Positions 1 to 5,787 of a stretch of DNA of 6,059 bases are shown piece after piece; the first letter of the stretch is position 1; each line of letters starts with the position of its first letter. The notes below the pieces were generated by a model. That model made no database searches, was not told the DNA's origin, and worked only from the letters and a program-made list of their open reading frames with translations. The position numbers and the translations under genes were made by a program. This DNA is from CAZKFH01 sp050693165 (GTDB lineage Bacteria > Actinomycetota > UBA4738 > CALAEC01), in NCBI GenBank assembly GCA_050693165.1, contig JBOGVX010000060.1, positions 1-6,059 of the forward strand. The letters run 5' to 3'.

Positions 1-1068
1 TCACTGATGACCGCGGATGCCGTGATGCTGCAGGCGTGGCAGTCGAGAAAGACACTGCTCGTCTCCAAGTTCGATGCGGAGGCGAACCCGACCCTCGCGA
101 ACCTCCTGCCGGAGGGCAACAACGTGGTCGTCGTGCCGCTGACCGCCGAAGGGGGTTCCGTGGGCATCGTGGTGCTCGAGCAGGGCACGGCGCTCGGTTC
201 TCGGATCGAGCGCAGGGTCGTCTCGATGGTCGAGCGATTCTGCTCTCACGCCGCCCTGGCTCTCCGCAACGCCTCTCTCGTGGATCAGCTCCGCGATATG
301 GCGGCCACCGACGGCCTGACGGGTGTCGCGAACCGCAGGACGTTCGAGGCGGCACTCGAGGTCGAGCTCGACCGCGCCGCCCGGAGCGGTTCGGCTCTCA
401 GCCTCGTCATGGTCGACCTCGACGAGTTCAAGAAGCTGAACGATACCCACGGCCACCAGGCCGGTGACGACGTTCTCAAGAGAGTCGCGGAAGCGCTGAA
501 GAAGCAGTCCCGTGGCTTCGACACCCCCGCCAGATACGGCGGCGAGGAGTTCGCGGTGATCATGCCCGGGTGTGACCTTGCCGACGCGGAGAGGAGCGCC
601 GAGCGTTTCCGCGCCGCGATCGCCCAGGTGGACGCCGCGGCCCGCGTGACGGCGAGCGCCGGCGTGGCGACCTTCCCCTCCCATGCGACAGACGCGAAGA
701 CCCTGGTTCAGATGGCCGATGCCGCCCTGTACGAGTCGAAGGGCGCCGGACGAAACCGCACCACTCTGGCTCACCCGCTTCTTGCCGACGCGGCCGACCA
801 GCTGCTCGCCGAGCCGGAGTCCACGACCGACCGGCAGGTTGGCGGCGACACTGCCGGCGATCCGCCCAGCGAGAGACCCCAGACGCGCTTCGGCGACGCC
901 GGGCCGGTATGGCCGGCTCTTCCGCCGGACCCCGGTGCCCCTGAGCCCGGTGCCCCTGAGCCCGGCGCCCCAGGGCCGGGTGAGCCTGAGGGAACGGTGG
1001 ACCTCTCCGAGGAGACGGGCCCGCAGGCCACCAAGGAGACTCCGGGGCAGGAAGGCATGTGGAAGTGA
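1..1068 (+). CDS. GAF-GGDEF diguanylate cyclase, 5' end outside the window
   Basis: This protein makes cyclic-di-GMP from two GTP. The frame is open from base 1, so the true start lies upstream; residue numbers below count from the first in-window ATG (7). Residues 1 to about 88 resemble the second half of a GAF sensor domain, ending in a helix (HAALALRNASLVDQL) that leads into the cyclase. The GGDEF domain starts at ATDGLTGVANRR (99-111). It has the metal and nucleotide residues D137, D139, N145 and D146, and an intact GGEEF at 178-182. RGFD at 169-172 sits exactly five residues before GGEEF, which is the RxxD inhibitory I-site, so product feedback is expected. After about residue 255 comes a low-complexity, proline- and acid-rich tail with PGAPE repeats. 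The stop codon overlaps the start of the next gene. GAF ligand unknown. The GGDEF call is very secure; the GAF call is likely. Confidence 0.93.
   Translation, partial: SLMTADAVMLQAWQSRKTLLVSKFDAEANPTLANLLPEGNNVVVVPLTAEGGSVGIVVLEQGTALGSRIERRVVSMVERFCSHAALALRNASLVDQLRDMAATDGLTGVANRRTFEAALEVELDRAARSGSALSLVMVDLDEFKKLNDTHGHQAGDDVLKRVAEALKKQSRGFDTPARYGGEEFAVIMPGCDLADAERSAERFRAAIAQVDAAARVTASAGVATFPSHATDAKTLVQMADAALYESKGAGRNRTTLAHPLLADAADQLLAEPESTTDRQVGGDTAGDPPSERPQTRFGDAGPVWPALPPDPGAPEPGAPEPGAPGPGEPEGTVDLSEETGPQATKETPGQEGMWK
931..990 (+). repeat. Four imperfect 15-bp tandem repeats encoding PGAPE
   Basis: The unit CCCGGTGCCCCTGAG occurs exactly at 931-945 and 946-960, with diverged copies at 961-975 and 976-990. 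The unit is a multiple of three and in frame, giving PGAPE, PGAPE, PGAPG and PGEPE in the tail of the diguanylate cyclase. It is probably a flexible linker or tail. Copy number could vary between strains by slippage without breaking the frame. Confidence 0.85.
1049..1055 (+). promoter_or_regulatory. Ribosome binding site that decides the start of the EAL gene
   Basis: AGGAAGG lies inside the end of the cyclase gene. It is 9 bases before GTG 1065 but only 3 bases before the alternative in-frame GTG at 1059. The spacing favours 1065, which also gives a GTGA overlap with the upstream stop codon. Confidence 0.55.
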
Positions 1069-2504
1069 CGGCGCTCGTCGTGGTGCTGGTCGTGGTTGCG
1101 GTCGCGCTTCTCTTAACGCTTCGAAGATTCAGGGACCGGATCGTCAGCAAGATCGCCCAGGCGGGCCTAAGGGACAGCCTGACGGGTCTCCCCATCCGGG
1201 AGCTGATGGACGGCAGGCTCGAGAAGGCTCTGGCCCGAGCGAGAAGGAACGGATACACCCTCGCGGTGATGGTCGTCTCCGTTGACGGCTTCCAGCTGAT
1301 CAACGACAGCCTCGGGCACGATCACGGTGACCTGTTGCTGCGAGGGGTGGCGGATAGGCTTGGTCGATGTCTTCGGGATGAGGACACGCTCGGCCGCTTC
1401 GGTAAGGACGAGTTCCTGATCCTGCTCGAGCAGGTCGCGGACGAGACTGCACCCGCCCGTGTCGCCGAGCGCATCCTGGCGACCCTTTCAGAGCCGTTCA
1501 GGCTTGCAGGGGAGCAAGTTGTGCCCACCGGATGCATCGGGATATCCGTGAACGAGCGGGGGACGTCGACCTCCCGAGACCTGATCCGGGACGCCGAGGT
1601 TGCGATGCGCCGTGCCAAGGAGCACGGGCCCGCTCGCTACGAGATGTTCGACAGCTCCATGCGCACGGTGGCACGCAAGCGGATCACCATGGAGACGGGA
1701 CTGCGCAGGGCACTCGACAACAGCGAGCTCTCCGTCCGGTACCAGCCTCTGGTCTCGATGAGATCCGGCGAGGTGCTGGCGGCCGAGGCTCTCGTACGCT
1801 GGCAGCATCCCGAGCGCGGCGAGCTCCTTCCCGCGGAGTTCCTTCACCTTGCGGAGCAGACCGGATTGATCGAGCCCATCGGTAACTACGTGCTGGCGGA
1901 GGCGTGTCGCGTCGGTAGCGAGCTTCAGGCGGACGGCCGGCTCCCGTACGTCCGGATGAACGTGAACCTCTCGGAGCGGCAGCTCCGGGCGGGAGACGCA
2001 CTGATTCGCGAGGTTGCCGAATCCCTGGAGAACACGGGACTCTCGCCGGAGCTCCTGGCCCTGGAGGTCACGGAGACCGTGCTGGTACAGGAGCGTGACC
2101 CGGCCCTGAATACGCTCAAAGGGCTGAAGGAGCTGGGGGTTGGGCTCGCTATCGACGACTTCGGAACCGGTTACTCATCGCTCGCCTACCTCCGCTACCT
2201 GCCCGTCTCCATGCTCAAGGTGGACAAGTCCTTCGTGGCGGACCTGCAGGACGGCGTGGACGAGAAGATCGTCCGCTGGATGGTGAGCCTGGGCTCGGCC
2301 CTGGACATGGCGGTTTGCGCGGAGGGCGTCGAGACCCGGGAGCAGAGGGATGCCCTTCTGGATCTTGGCTGCGACACTGCTCAGGGCTTCTTCTACGCGC
2401 GACCCGTGCCCGAGAGCGAGCTGAGCGAGACGATCTCCCAGTTGCGTCGCCAGCGGATGGGCGGTTTCGTGCGCGAGTCCGCGCCCGCCTGGCAGGACCG
2501 CTGA
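1065..2504 (+). CDS. Membrane-anchored GGDEF-EAL cyclic-di-GMP phosphodiesterase
   Basis: Predicted to hydrolyse cyclic-di-GMP to pGpG at the inner face of the membrane. With GTG 1065 as start (479 aa; GTG 1059 would add two residues) the N-terminus is one hydrophobic helix (about 2-19) followed by basic residues. The GGDEF domain (about 35-190) is degenerate: GKDEF replaces GGDEF at 113-117, and the first metal aspartate is a serine (S72 in SVDGFQLIND). It is therefore probably not a cyclase, though it could bind GTP as a regulator. The EAL domain (about 210-465) keeps the full catalytic set: E241 of EAL, N301 of NLS, E334 of LEVTET, D364-D365 of DDFGTGYSSL, K385, E420 of AEGVET and Q440. 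Its start overlaps the cyclase stop as GTGA, so translation is coupled. It ends four bases from a convergent gene. An active phosphodiesterase is well supported by residues; no assay evidence. Confidence 0.93.
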   Translation: MTALVVVLVVVAVALLLTLRRFRDRIVSKIAQAGLRDSLTGLPIRELMDGRLEKALARARRNGYTLAVMVVSVDGFQLINDSLGHDHGDLLLRGVADRLGRCLRDEDTLGRFGKDEFLILLEQVADETAPARVAERILATLSEPFRLAGEQVVPTGCIGISVNERGTSTSRDLIRDAEVAMRRAKEHGPARYEMFDSSMRTVARKRITMETGLRRALDNSELSVRYQPLVSMRSGEVLAAEALVRWQHPERGELLPAEFLHLAEQTGLIEPIGNYVLAEACRVGSELQADGRLPYVRMNVNLSERQLRAGDALIREVAESLENTGLSPELLALEVTETVLVQERDPALNTLKGLKELGVGLAIDDFGTGYSSLAYLRYLPVSMLKVDKSFVADLQDGVDEKIVRWMVSLGSALDMAVCAEGVETREQRDALLDLGCDTAQGFFYARPVPESELSETISQLRRQRMGGFVRESAPAWQDR

Positions 2505-2508
2505 GCGA

Positions 2509-2952
2509 CTAACCGGGCAGCTTCGCTATACGGTCGAAGCCTTTCTTGAGCGAGCCCTTAACCGGTGCGCCGCGCGTCATCACGATCAGCCCCATGATCA
2601 GCCGGGCGGCGAAGGTTGTGGGAACCCGCTGCCAAGTGACGTGGACCTCGCTGCCCGTGCCTTTCGGCTTGATCTCGGCCTGGACGAAGCTACCCGGCTC
2701 GCAGAAGCCGCTCTCCAGGACCTCCCACCTGACGACGCCGGGCTCGGACCAGTCGTAGCGCTCCTTGGCCCAGATCTGACCGCCGTTGCCCTCCCGGACC
2801 ACCGCCGCCTTGTCGCCGACCTCGTAGACCTCGTACTCCTTCGCGCTCAGGCCGGGCCAGATCTCCGGCCGGCGCTCGGTGAAATCGGTGAGGGCGTCGA
2901 TGATCCGCTGTGGTGGTAGCTCCGAATCGATATCGAACTCGACCCTGGCCAT
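2509..2952 (-). CDS. SRPBCC-fold (START/polyketide cyclase-like) small protein
   Basis: A 147-aa soluble protein with no signal peptide or membrane helix. The pattern fits the SRPBCC helix-grip fold: a first strand (MARVEFDIDSELPP), a helix at IIDALTDFTERRPEIWPGL, alternating strands through the middle (YEVYEVGDKAAVVREG, then IWAKERYDW and VHVTWQRVP), and a long C-terminal helix ending in KGSLKKGFDRIAKL. Such folds hold a hydrophobic ligand in a cavity, but no specific ligand or reaction can be named. The frame stays open upstream to another ATG at 3009, but ATG 2952 is preferred. It has AGGAGG five bases upstream, the protein begins there at the family-like first strand, and the longer version would run through the divergent promoter. 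It is convergent with the EAL gene and divergent from aconitase; neither neighbour explains its role. Confidence 0.82.
   Translation of the reverse strand: MARVEFDIDSELPPQRIIDALTDFTERRPEIWPGLSAKEYEVYEVGDKAAVVREGNGGQIWAKERYDWSEPGVVRWEVLESGFCEPGSFVQAEIKPKGTGSEVHVTWQRVPTTFAARLIMGLIVMTRGAPVKGSLKKGFDRIAKLPG
2520..2547 (+). terminator. Weak hairpin with T-rich tail after the EAL gene
   Basis: GCTTCG (2520-2525) can pair with CGAAGC (2535-2540) around a 9-base loop, followed by CTTTCTT. It lies just past the EAL stop but inside the convergent SRPBCC gene. The stem is only six pairs, so this is a weak candidate for ending the cyclic-di-GMP operon transcript. Confidence 0.22.
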
Positions 2953-2957
2953 GGTTG

Positions 2958-2963
2958 CCTCCT
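2958..2963 (-). promoter_or_regulatory. Strong Shine-Dalgarno for the SRPBCC gene
   Basis: CCTCCT on the + strand reads AGGAGG on the minus strand, five bases before ATG 2952. This fixes the start of the SRPBCC gene against the longer alternative at 3009. Confidence 0.75.
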
Positions 2964-2980
2964 CCCGGGCGCTCGCGACG

Positions 2981-3009
2981 ATTGTCCGACCGTCCCGGCG
3001 AACGCACAA
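2981..3009 (-). promoter_or_regulatory. Candidate promoter of the SRPBCC gene
   Basis: On the minus strand TTGTGC (3009-3004) is followed after exactly 17 bases by GACAAT (2986-2981). These match 3/6 and 4/6 of the sigma70-type consensus. Transcription would start near 2974, leaving a leader of about 20 bases that contains the AGGAGG. The -35 box lies beside the aconitase -10 box, so the two promoters may interfere with each other. Confidence 0.42.
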
Positions 3010-3014
3010 CTCAG

Positions 3015-3020
3015 TAGGCT
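3015..3020 (+). promoter_or_regulatory. Candidate -10 box of a leaderless aconitase transcript
   Basis: TAGGCT fits the TAnnnT form and ends six bases before ATG 3027, so transcription would begin at or next to the A of the start codon. No Shine-Dalgarno is usefully spaced: the only purine run, AGAGG, is one base from the ATG. No good -35 box is seen 16-18 bases upstream. This layout is typical of leaderless genes in high-GC Gram-positive bacteria. Confidence 0.45.
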
Positions 3021-3026
3021 AGAGGC

Positions 3027-4958
3027 ATGGCACAGAACATCGTCGAGAAGGTCCTCGAGCCTCACCTCGTTTCCGGCAGCCTGGTCCCGGGAGAGGTCAT
3101 CTCCTACCGGATCGATCAAGTCATCCTCCAGGACGCCACCGGGACCATGGCGTGGATGGAGTTCGAGCAGCTCGAGAAGCCCAGGGTCCAGGTCCCGCTG
3201 GTGGTGCAGTACGTCGACCACAACATGATCCAGCTCGACCACAAGAACCCCGACGACCACTTCTTCCTTCAGACGTGCGCGATGCGCTACGGAGCGGTCT
3301 TCTCCCGGCCGGGCAACGGGATCCTGCACTACGTGCACCTCGAGCGTTTCGACGAGCCTTACGCGACCCTGGTCGGCTCCGACTCGCACACGACCACCGC
3401 AGGCGCCCTGGGGATGTTCGCCCTCGGCATCGGAGGCATGGACGCGGCCGTGGTGATGGCCGGCTTCCCGTTCGAGCTGACCTATCCCCAGATCGTCCGC
3501 GTGGTGCTGGAGAACCGGCTGGAGGGTTGGGTCTCCGCCAAGGACGTCATCCTGGAGATGCTGCGTCGTCTCACGGTGAAGGGCGGCCTAGGCAAGGCCT
3601 TCGTCTTCGACGGCCCGGGCGTGGAGACCCTCGACGTGGCCGAGCGAGCGACGATCTGCAACATGATCCAGGAGCTGGGGGCGACCGCCGGCGTCTTCCC
3701 CGCAGACGAGCGCGCGCGGGAGTGGCTGACGTCCCAGGGCAGGGAAGACGTCTTCCGCGAGCTGCTGCCTGACGAAGGAGCCCGGTACGACGAGGAGATG
3801 GTGATCGACCTCGCCGCCCTCGAGCCCCTCATCGCGAAGCCTCGGAACCCCGACAACGTGGTGCCCGTGCGCGACGTCTCCGGCACGAAGGTGGCCCAGG
3901 TCTGTGTTGGATCGTCGGTCAACTCGGGCTACGAGGACCTCGCGATCCCCGCATACATCGTGAAACAGGGTGGGGGGGTGAGCGAGTGGCTCGACATGAC
4001 GGTCTCTCCCGGCTCGCGACAGGTCCTCAACTCGATCGCCAGGAGCGGCGTGCTGGCCGACTACATAGCTGCCGGAGCGCGTCTGCTGGAGCCCGCCTGC
4101 GGGCCCTGTGTGGGCATGGGGCAGGCCCCACCCTCTAACCAGCCGTCCGTGCGAACGTTCAACCGCAACTTCCAGGGTAGGTCCGGGACCGTCGAAGACT
4201 TCGTGTATCTCGCGTCACCGGCAGTGGCTGGGGCGACCGCGTTGAAGGGCGTGATCACCGATCCTCGAGACCTCGACATGCCGCCACCGGCGATCGAAGC
4301 GCCCGAGCCGATGGCGGACGACTCGATGTTGATTCGGCCGGTTCCCGAAGATGAGGCGGCGAAGGTCGAGATCTGGCGCGGTCCGAACATCAAGCCGCCG
4401 CCACTACCTCCGGACCTCCCGAACGAGCTAACGGCGCGCGTGCTGATCGTCCTGCCCGACAACATCTCCACCGGTTCCATGTCGCCCGATGGCGTGATCG
4501 TCATGGCGGAGCGCTCGAACATCGCGGCGATCGCCGAGTACTGCTTCCGCAAGGAGGATCCGGAGTTCGTCGGCCGGGCGAAGGAGTGGGGCGGCGGCTT
4601 CATAGTGGGCGGCGACAACTACGGACAGGGGTCGAGCCGCGAGCATGCGGCCCTCGCGCCACTTCAGCTCGGCGTTCGCGCGGTCTTCGCGAAGGGCTTC
4701 CATCGCATCCACCGTCGCAACCTGGTGAACAACGGGATCATCCCGATCCTGATCGACGACCAGGTGTACTCGAAGGCGGTGCTGGGCGACGAGTGGAAGC
4801 TTCCGAGGATCCGGGAGGAGCTAGAGAGCGGCAGCGAGACGTTCACGCTCCAGCTTGACGGCGAGACGGTTCAGGTTCGCAACGACCTCAAGCCACACGA
4901 GCGCGAGCAGATCCTCGCGGGCGGCCTCCTCAAGTACCTGAAGTCCAACGCGCGATAA
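3027..4958 (+). CDS. acn: Aconitate hydratase, single-chain putative/Aquifex-type
   Basis: Interconverts citrate and isocitrate through cis-aconitate in the TCA cycle; cytoplasmic. At 643 aa it is shorter than classic AcnA (about 890) and carries the large catalytic part and the C-terminal swivel domain in one chain, as in the aconitase family named putative, Aquifex type. Matching active-site features are D64-H65 (VDHN), D119-S120-H121 (GSDSHTTTAG), C358 and C361 (EPACGPCVGMG), and G535-SSREH (S536, R538) in the swivel domain, followed by FHRIHRRNLVNNG. The proline-rich stretch at about 455-475 is the linker. One oddity is QVCVGSSVNSGYED: the family motif GSCTNS supplies the first [4Fe-4S] cysteine, but here S297 takes that place and C293 lies four residues upstream. 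The last 12 codons before the final SNAR are repeated at 5811-5846, so the 3' end may have been supplied by an inserted cassette. ATG 3027 is the only sensible start and is probably leaderless. A homoaconitase or isopropylmalate isomerase role is less likely given the length and fused domains. Confidence 0.92.
   Translation: MAQNIVEKVLEPHLVSGSLVPGEVISYRIDQVILQDATGTMAWMEFEQLEKPRVQVPLVVQYVDHNMIQLDHKNPDDHFFLQTCAMRYGAVFSRPGNGILHYVHLERFDEPYATLVGSDSHTTTAGALGMFALGIGGMDAAVVMAGFPFELTYPQIVRVVLENRLEGWVSAKDVILEMLRRLTVKGGLGKAFVFDGPGVETLDVAERATICNMIQELGATAGVFPADERAREWLTSQGREDVFRELLPDEGARYDEEMVIDLAALEPLIAKPRNPDNVVPVRDVSGTKVAQVCVGSSVNSGYEDLAIPAYIVKQGGGVSEWLDMTVSPGSRQVLNSIARSGVLADYIAAGARLLEPACGPCVGMGQAPPSNQPSVRTFNRNFQGRSGTVEDFVYLASPAVAGATALKGVITDPRDLDMPPPAIEAPEPMADDSMLIRPVPEDEAAKVEIWRGPNIKPPPLPPDLPNELTARVLIVLPDNISTGSMSPDGVIVMAERSNIAAIAEYCFRKEDPEFVGRAKEWGGGFIVGGDNYGQGSSREHAALAPLQLGVRAVFAKGFHRIHRRNLVNNGIIPILIDDQVYSKAVLGDEWKLPRIREELESGSETFTLQLDGETVQVRNDLKPHEREQILAGGLLKYLKSNAR
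4908..4943 (+). repeat. Direct repeat copy 1 at the aconitase 3' end (possible attachment site)
   Basis: This 36-bp stretch matches 5811-5846 at 34 of 36 positions: 10 exact bases, two adjacent mismatches (CG here, TC there), then 24 exact bases. It codes for QILAGGLLKYLK of aconitase and is followed by SNAR and a stop. Homology ends sharply on both sides. Within it TCAAGTACCTGA (4930-4941) is an imperfect palindrome (5 of 6 pairs), a shape found at recombinase core sites but also possible by chance. Confidence 0.85.
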
Positions 4959-5005
4959 GCGGGCACCTCGCGGCACATGGATTCCCGCTGGTGCATGTCA
5001 GTGAC

Positions 5006-5034
5006 AGCCCGACCCGCATCCAGCCTCGGGTTTT
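5006..5034 (+). terminator. Candidate intrinsic terminator downstream of aconitase
   Basis: CCCGA (5008-5012) pairs with TCGGG (5026-5030). A G-T and an A-T pair extend the stem outward, the loop is 13 bases, and TTTT follows at 5031-5034. It is about 50 bases past the aconitase stop and before the cassette promoter, so the position is right. The stem is short and the loop large, so support is modest. Confidence 0.32.
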
Positions 5035-5075
5035 CGACAGAGTGCATGGGCCGCTTCGGGAGGCAGGAGAGAGGG

Positions 5076-5104
5076 TTGCCCCAGGTTTGCGCGGTTGCCA
5101 TACT
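5076..5104 (+). promoter_or_regulatory. Candidate promoter of the small-gene cassette
   Basis: TTGCCC (5076-5081) and CATACT (5099-5104) are separated by exactly 17 bases, each matching 4/6 of the sigma70-type consensus. The predicted transcription start is near 5111, at the palindrome TTCCGGAA (5110-5117), leaving a leader of about 36 bases before ATG 5147. The cassette thus seems to be transcribed independently of aconitase. Confidence 0.42.
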
Positions 5105-5131
5105 TTGGATTCCGGAAACAACGGATGGAGC

Positions 5132-5138
5132 AGGAGGG
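5132..5138 (+). promoter_or_regulatory. Ribosome binding site fixing the start of the 129-aa membrane protein
   Basis: AGGAGGG lies 8 bases before ATG 5147. The frame stays open up to an ATG at 4991, but only ATG 5147 has this site, and the upstream extension has no membrane or domain character. Confidence 0.72.
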
Positions 5139-5146
5139 ATGCCCGC

Positions 5147-5536
5147 ATGCCTCAAAAGTTGGATGAGAGACACCCCTTCATGCACTTTGCGACGTGGTGC
5201 ACCCTCCTAATGGGTCTCGGTTTTGCCTGGGGCGGAATCAACGTAATCTCGAACCCAAGCCCAGACTTCATTGACGTAGTGAACTACGGGGCGCCGCGTC
5301 TCACCACTGCCAACGGAGTCGCTTTTCTCCTTGGAGGAATCGTCGCAACCGCTGCGGCCATCTATGTCCTGAATGTAACGAAGTTCTTTGCCCGGTACTC
5401 TGAAGCCAGTGCAGGTCAGCAAGCGCTGGCCGGGCTTGTAGCCCTACCCGGGTCACTGATTGCGGCGACGCTGATCATCGCGTCGATTGGACTGCTCCTG
5501 CAATTGTTTGCCGGCGGCGGACGAGACGAAGCGTGA
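5147..5536 (+). CDS. Small three-helix membrane protein of unknown function
   Basis: I do not recognise a family. The 129-aa product starts with a short charged stretch (MPQKLDERHP) and has three hydrophobic segments at about 14-34, 57-77 and 95-122. The loop between the first two (NPSPDFIDVVNYGAPRLTTAN) is polar, the one between the second and third (KFFARYSEASAGQQ) is mildly basic, and the tail is short and acidic (GGGRDEA). There is no cleavable signal peptide, metal motif or enzymatic signature. Base composition and codon choice (more A/T-ending codons) differ from the neighbouring aconitase, which suggests transfer. Its stop overlaps the GTG of the next gene (GTGA, 5533-5536), so both products are probably made together and may act as a membrane pair. 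That it is a real gene is well supported by promoter, ribosome site and coupling; its function is unknown. Confidence 0.7.
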   Translation: MPQKLDERHPFMHFATWCTLLMGLGFAWGGINVISNPSPDFIDVVNYGAPRLTTANGVAFLLGGIVATAAAIYVLNVTKFFARYSEASAGQQALAGLVALPGSLIAATLIIASIGLLLQLFAGGGRDEA

Positions 5537-5787
5537 CCCATTCCGTCTCTTGGCTTTACGCGTGGGCGCGAGTCGACTATGCGACCGAACGCGTGAGAGG
5601 CAAGAAGATTGCTGACTGGATGCTCAAGTACTCCGATGGGACCGCTTTGATAGGGTGGTCCGAGATCCTTGAGCATTTCGGCAGCGCCGGTTGGGAACTA
5701 GTCAGCGTGGTCGGCGAGTATTACGGTTTGCAGGGACAAAACTGCACCCAGATGAGGATCTTTTTCAAGAAGCCAAAGCCGGAATGA
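5533..5787 (+). CDS. DUF4177-like small protein
   Basis: An 84-aa soluble protein that begins at GTG 5533, overlapping the previous stop by four bases. Its C-terminal half follows the pattern of DUF4177 proteins: a helix (WSEILEHFGSAG), the hallmark GWELVSVV at about 54-61, a polar hairpin, and a last strand ending in basic residues and proline (MRIFFKKPKPE). DUF4177 proteins have no established biochemical role, so none is proposed. The N-terminal half (SWLYAWARVDYATERVRGKK) does not match the usual short first strand of that family as clearly. The gene lies in the low-GC cassette, and its TGA overlaps an ATG (ATGA, 5784-5787) that opens a 25-codon frame into the second aconitase-tail copy. 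Confidence 0.68.
   Translation: MTHSVSWLYAWARVDYATERVRGKKIADWMLKYSDGTALIGWSEILEHFGSAGWELVSVVGEYYGLQGQNCTQMRIFFKKPKPE

Noticed and set aside
1..1303. Long minus-strand open frames opposite the cyclase gene (1-774 and 560-1303)
   Set aside because: They lack any recognisable domain, are rich in Arg, Gly and Pro as expected from antisense reading of high-GC DNA, and lie opposite a clear GGDEF gene.
2953..3009. Longer SRPBCC protein starting at ATG 3009 on the minus strand
   Set aside because: It would read through the candidate promoter and the AGGAGG site; the family-like N-terminus begins at ATG 2952.
2847..3389. Minus-strand frame across the aconitase start (180 aa)
   Set aside because: It is the shadow of aconitase and the SRPBCC gene, with no domain, and spans the divergent promoter region.
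4958..4988. GCGGG and CCCGC hairpin just after the aconitase stop as terminator
   Set aside because: Only five pairs with a loop of more than 20 bases and no T tract; the CCCGA-TCGGG-TTTT structure at 5006-5034 is better.
4991..5146. Longer version of the membrane protein starting at ATG 4991
   Set aside because: The extra 52 residues have no domain or membrane character and would start upstream of the candidate terminator and promoter; ATG 5147 has AGGAGGG at ideal spacing.
4959..5146. Additional gene or RNA in the 188-base gap after aconitase
   Set aside because: Apart from the candidate terminator, palindrome, promoter and ribosome site, no tRNA, riboswitch or coding signal could be recognised.
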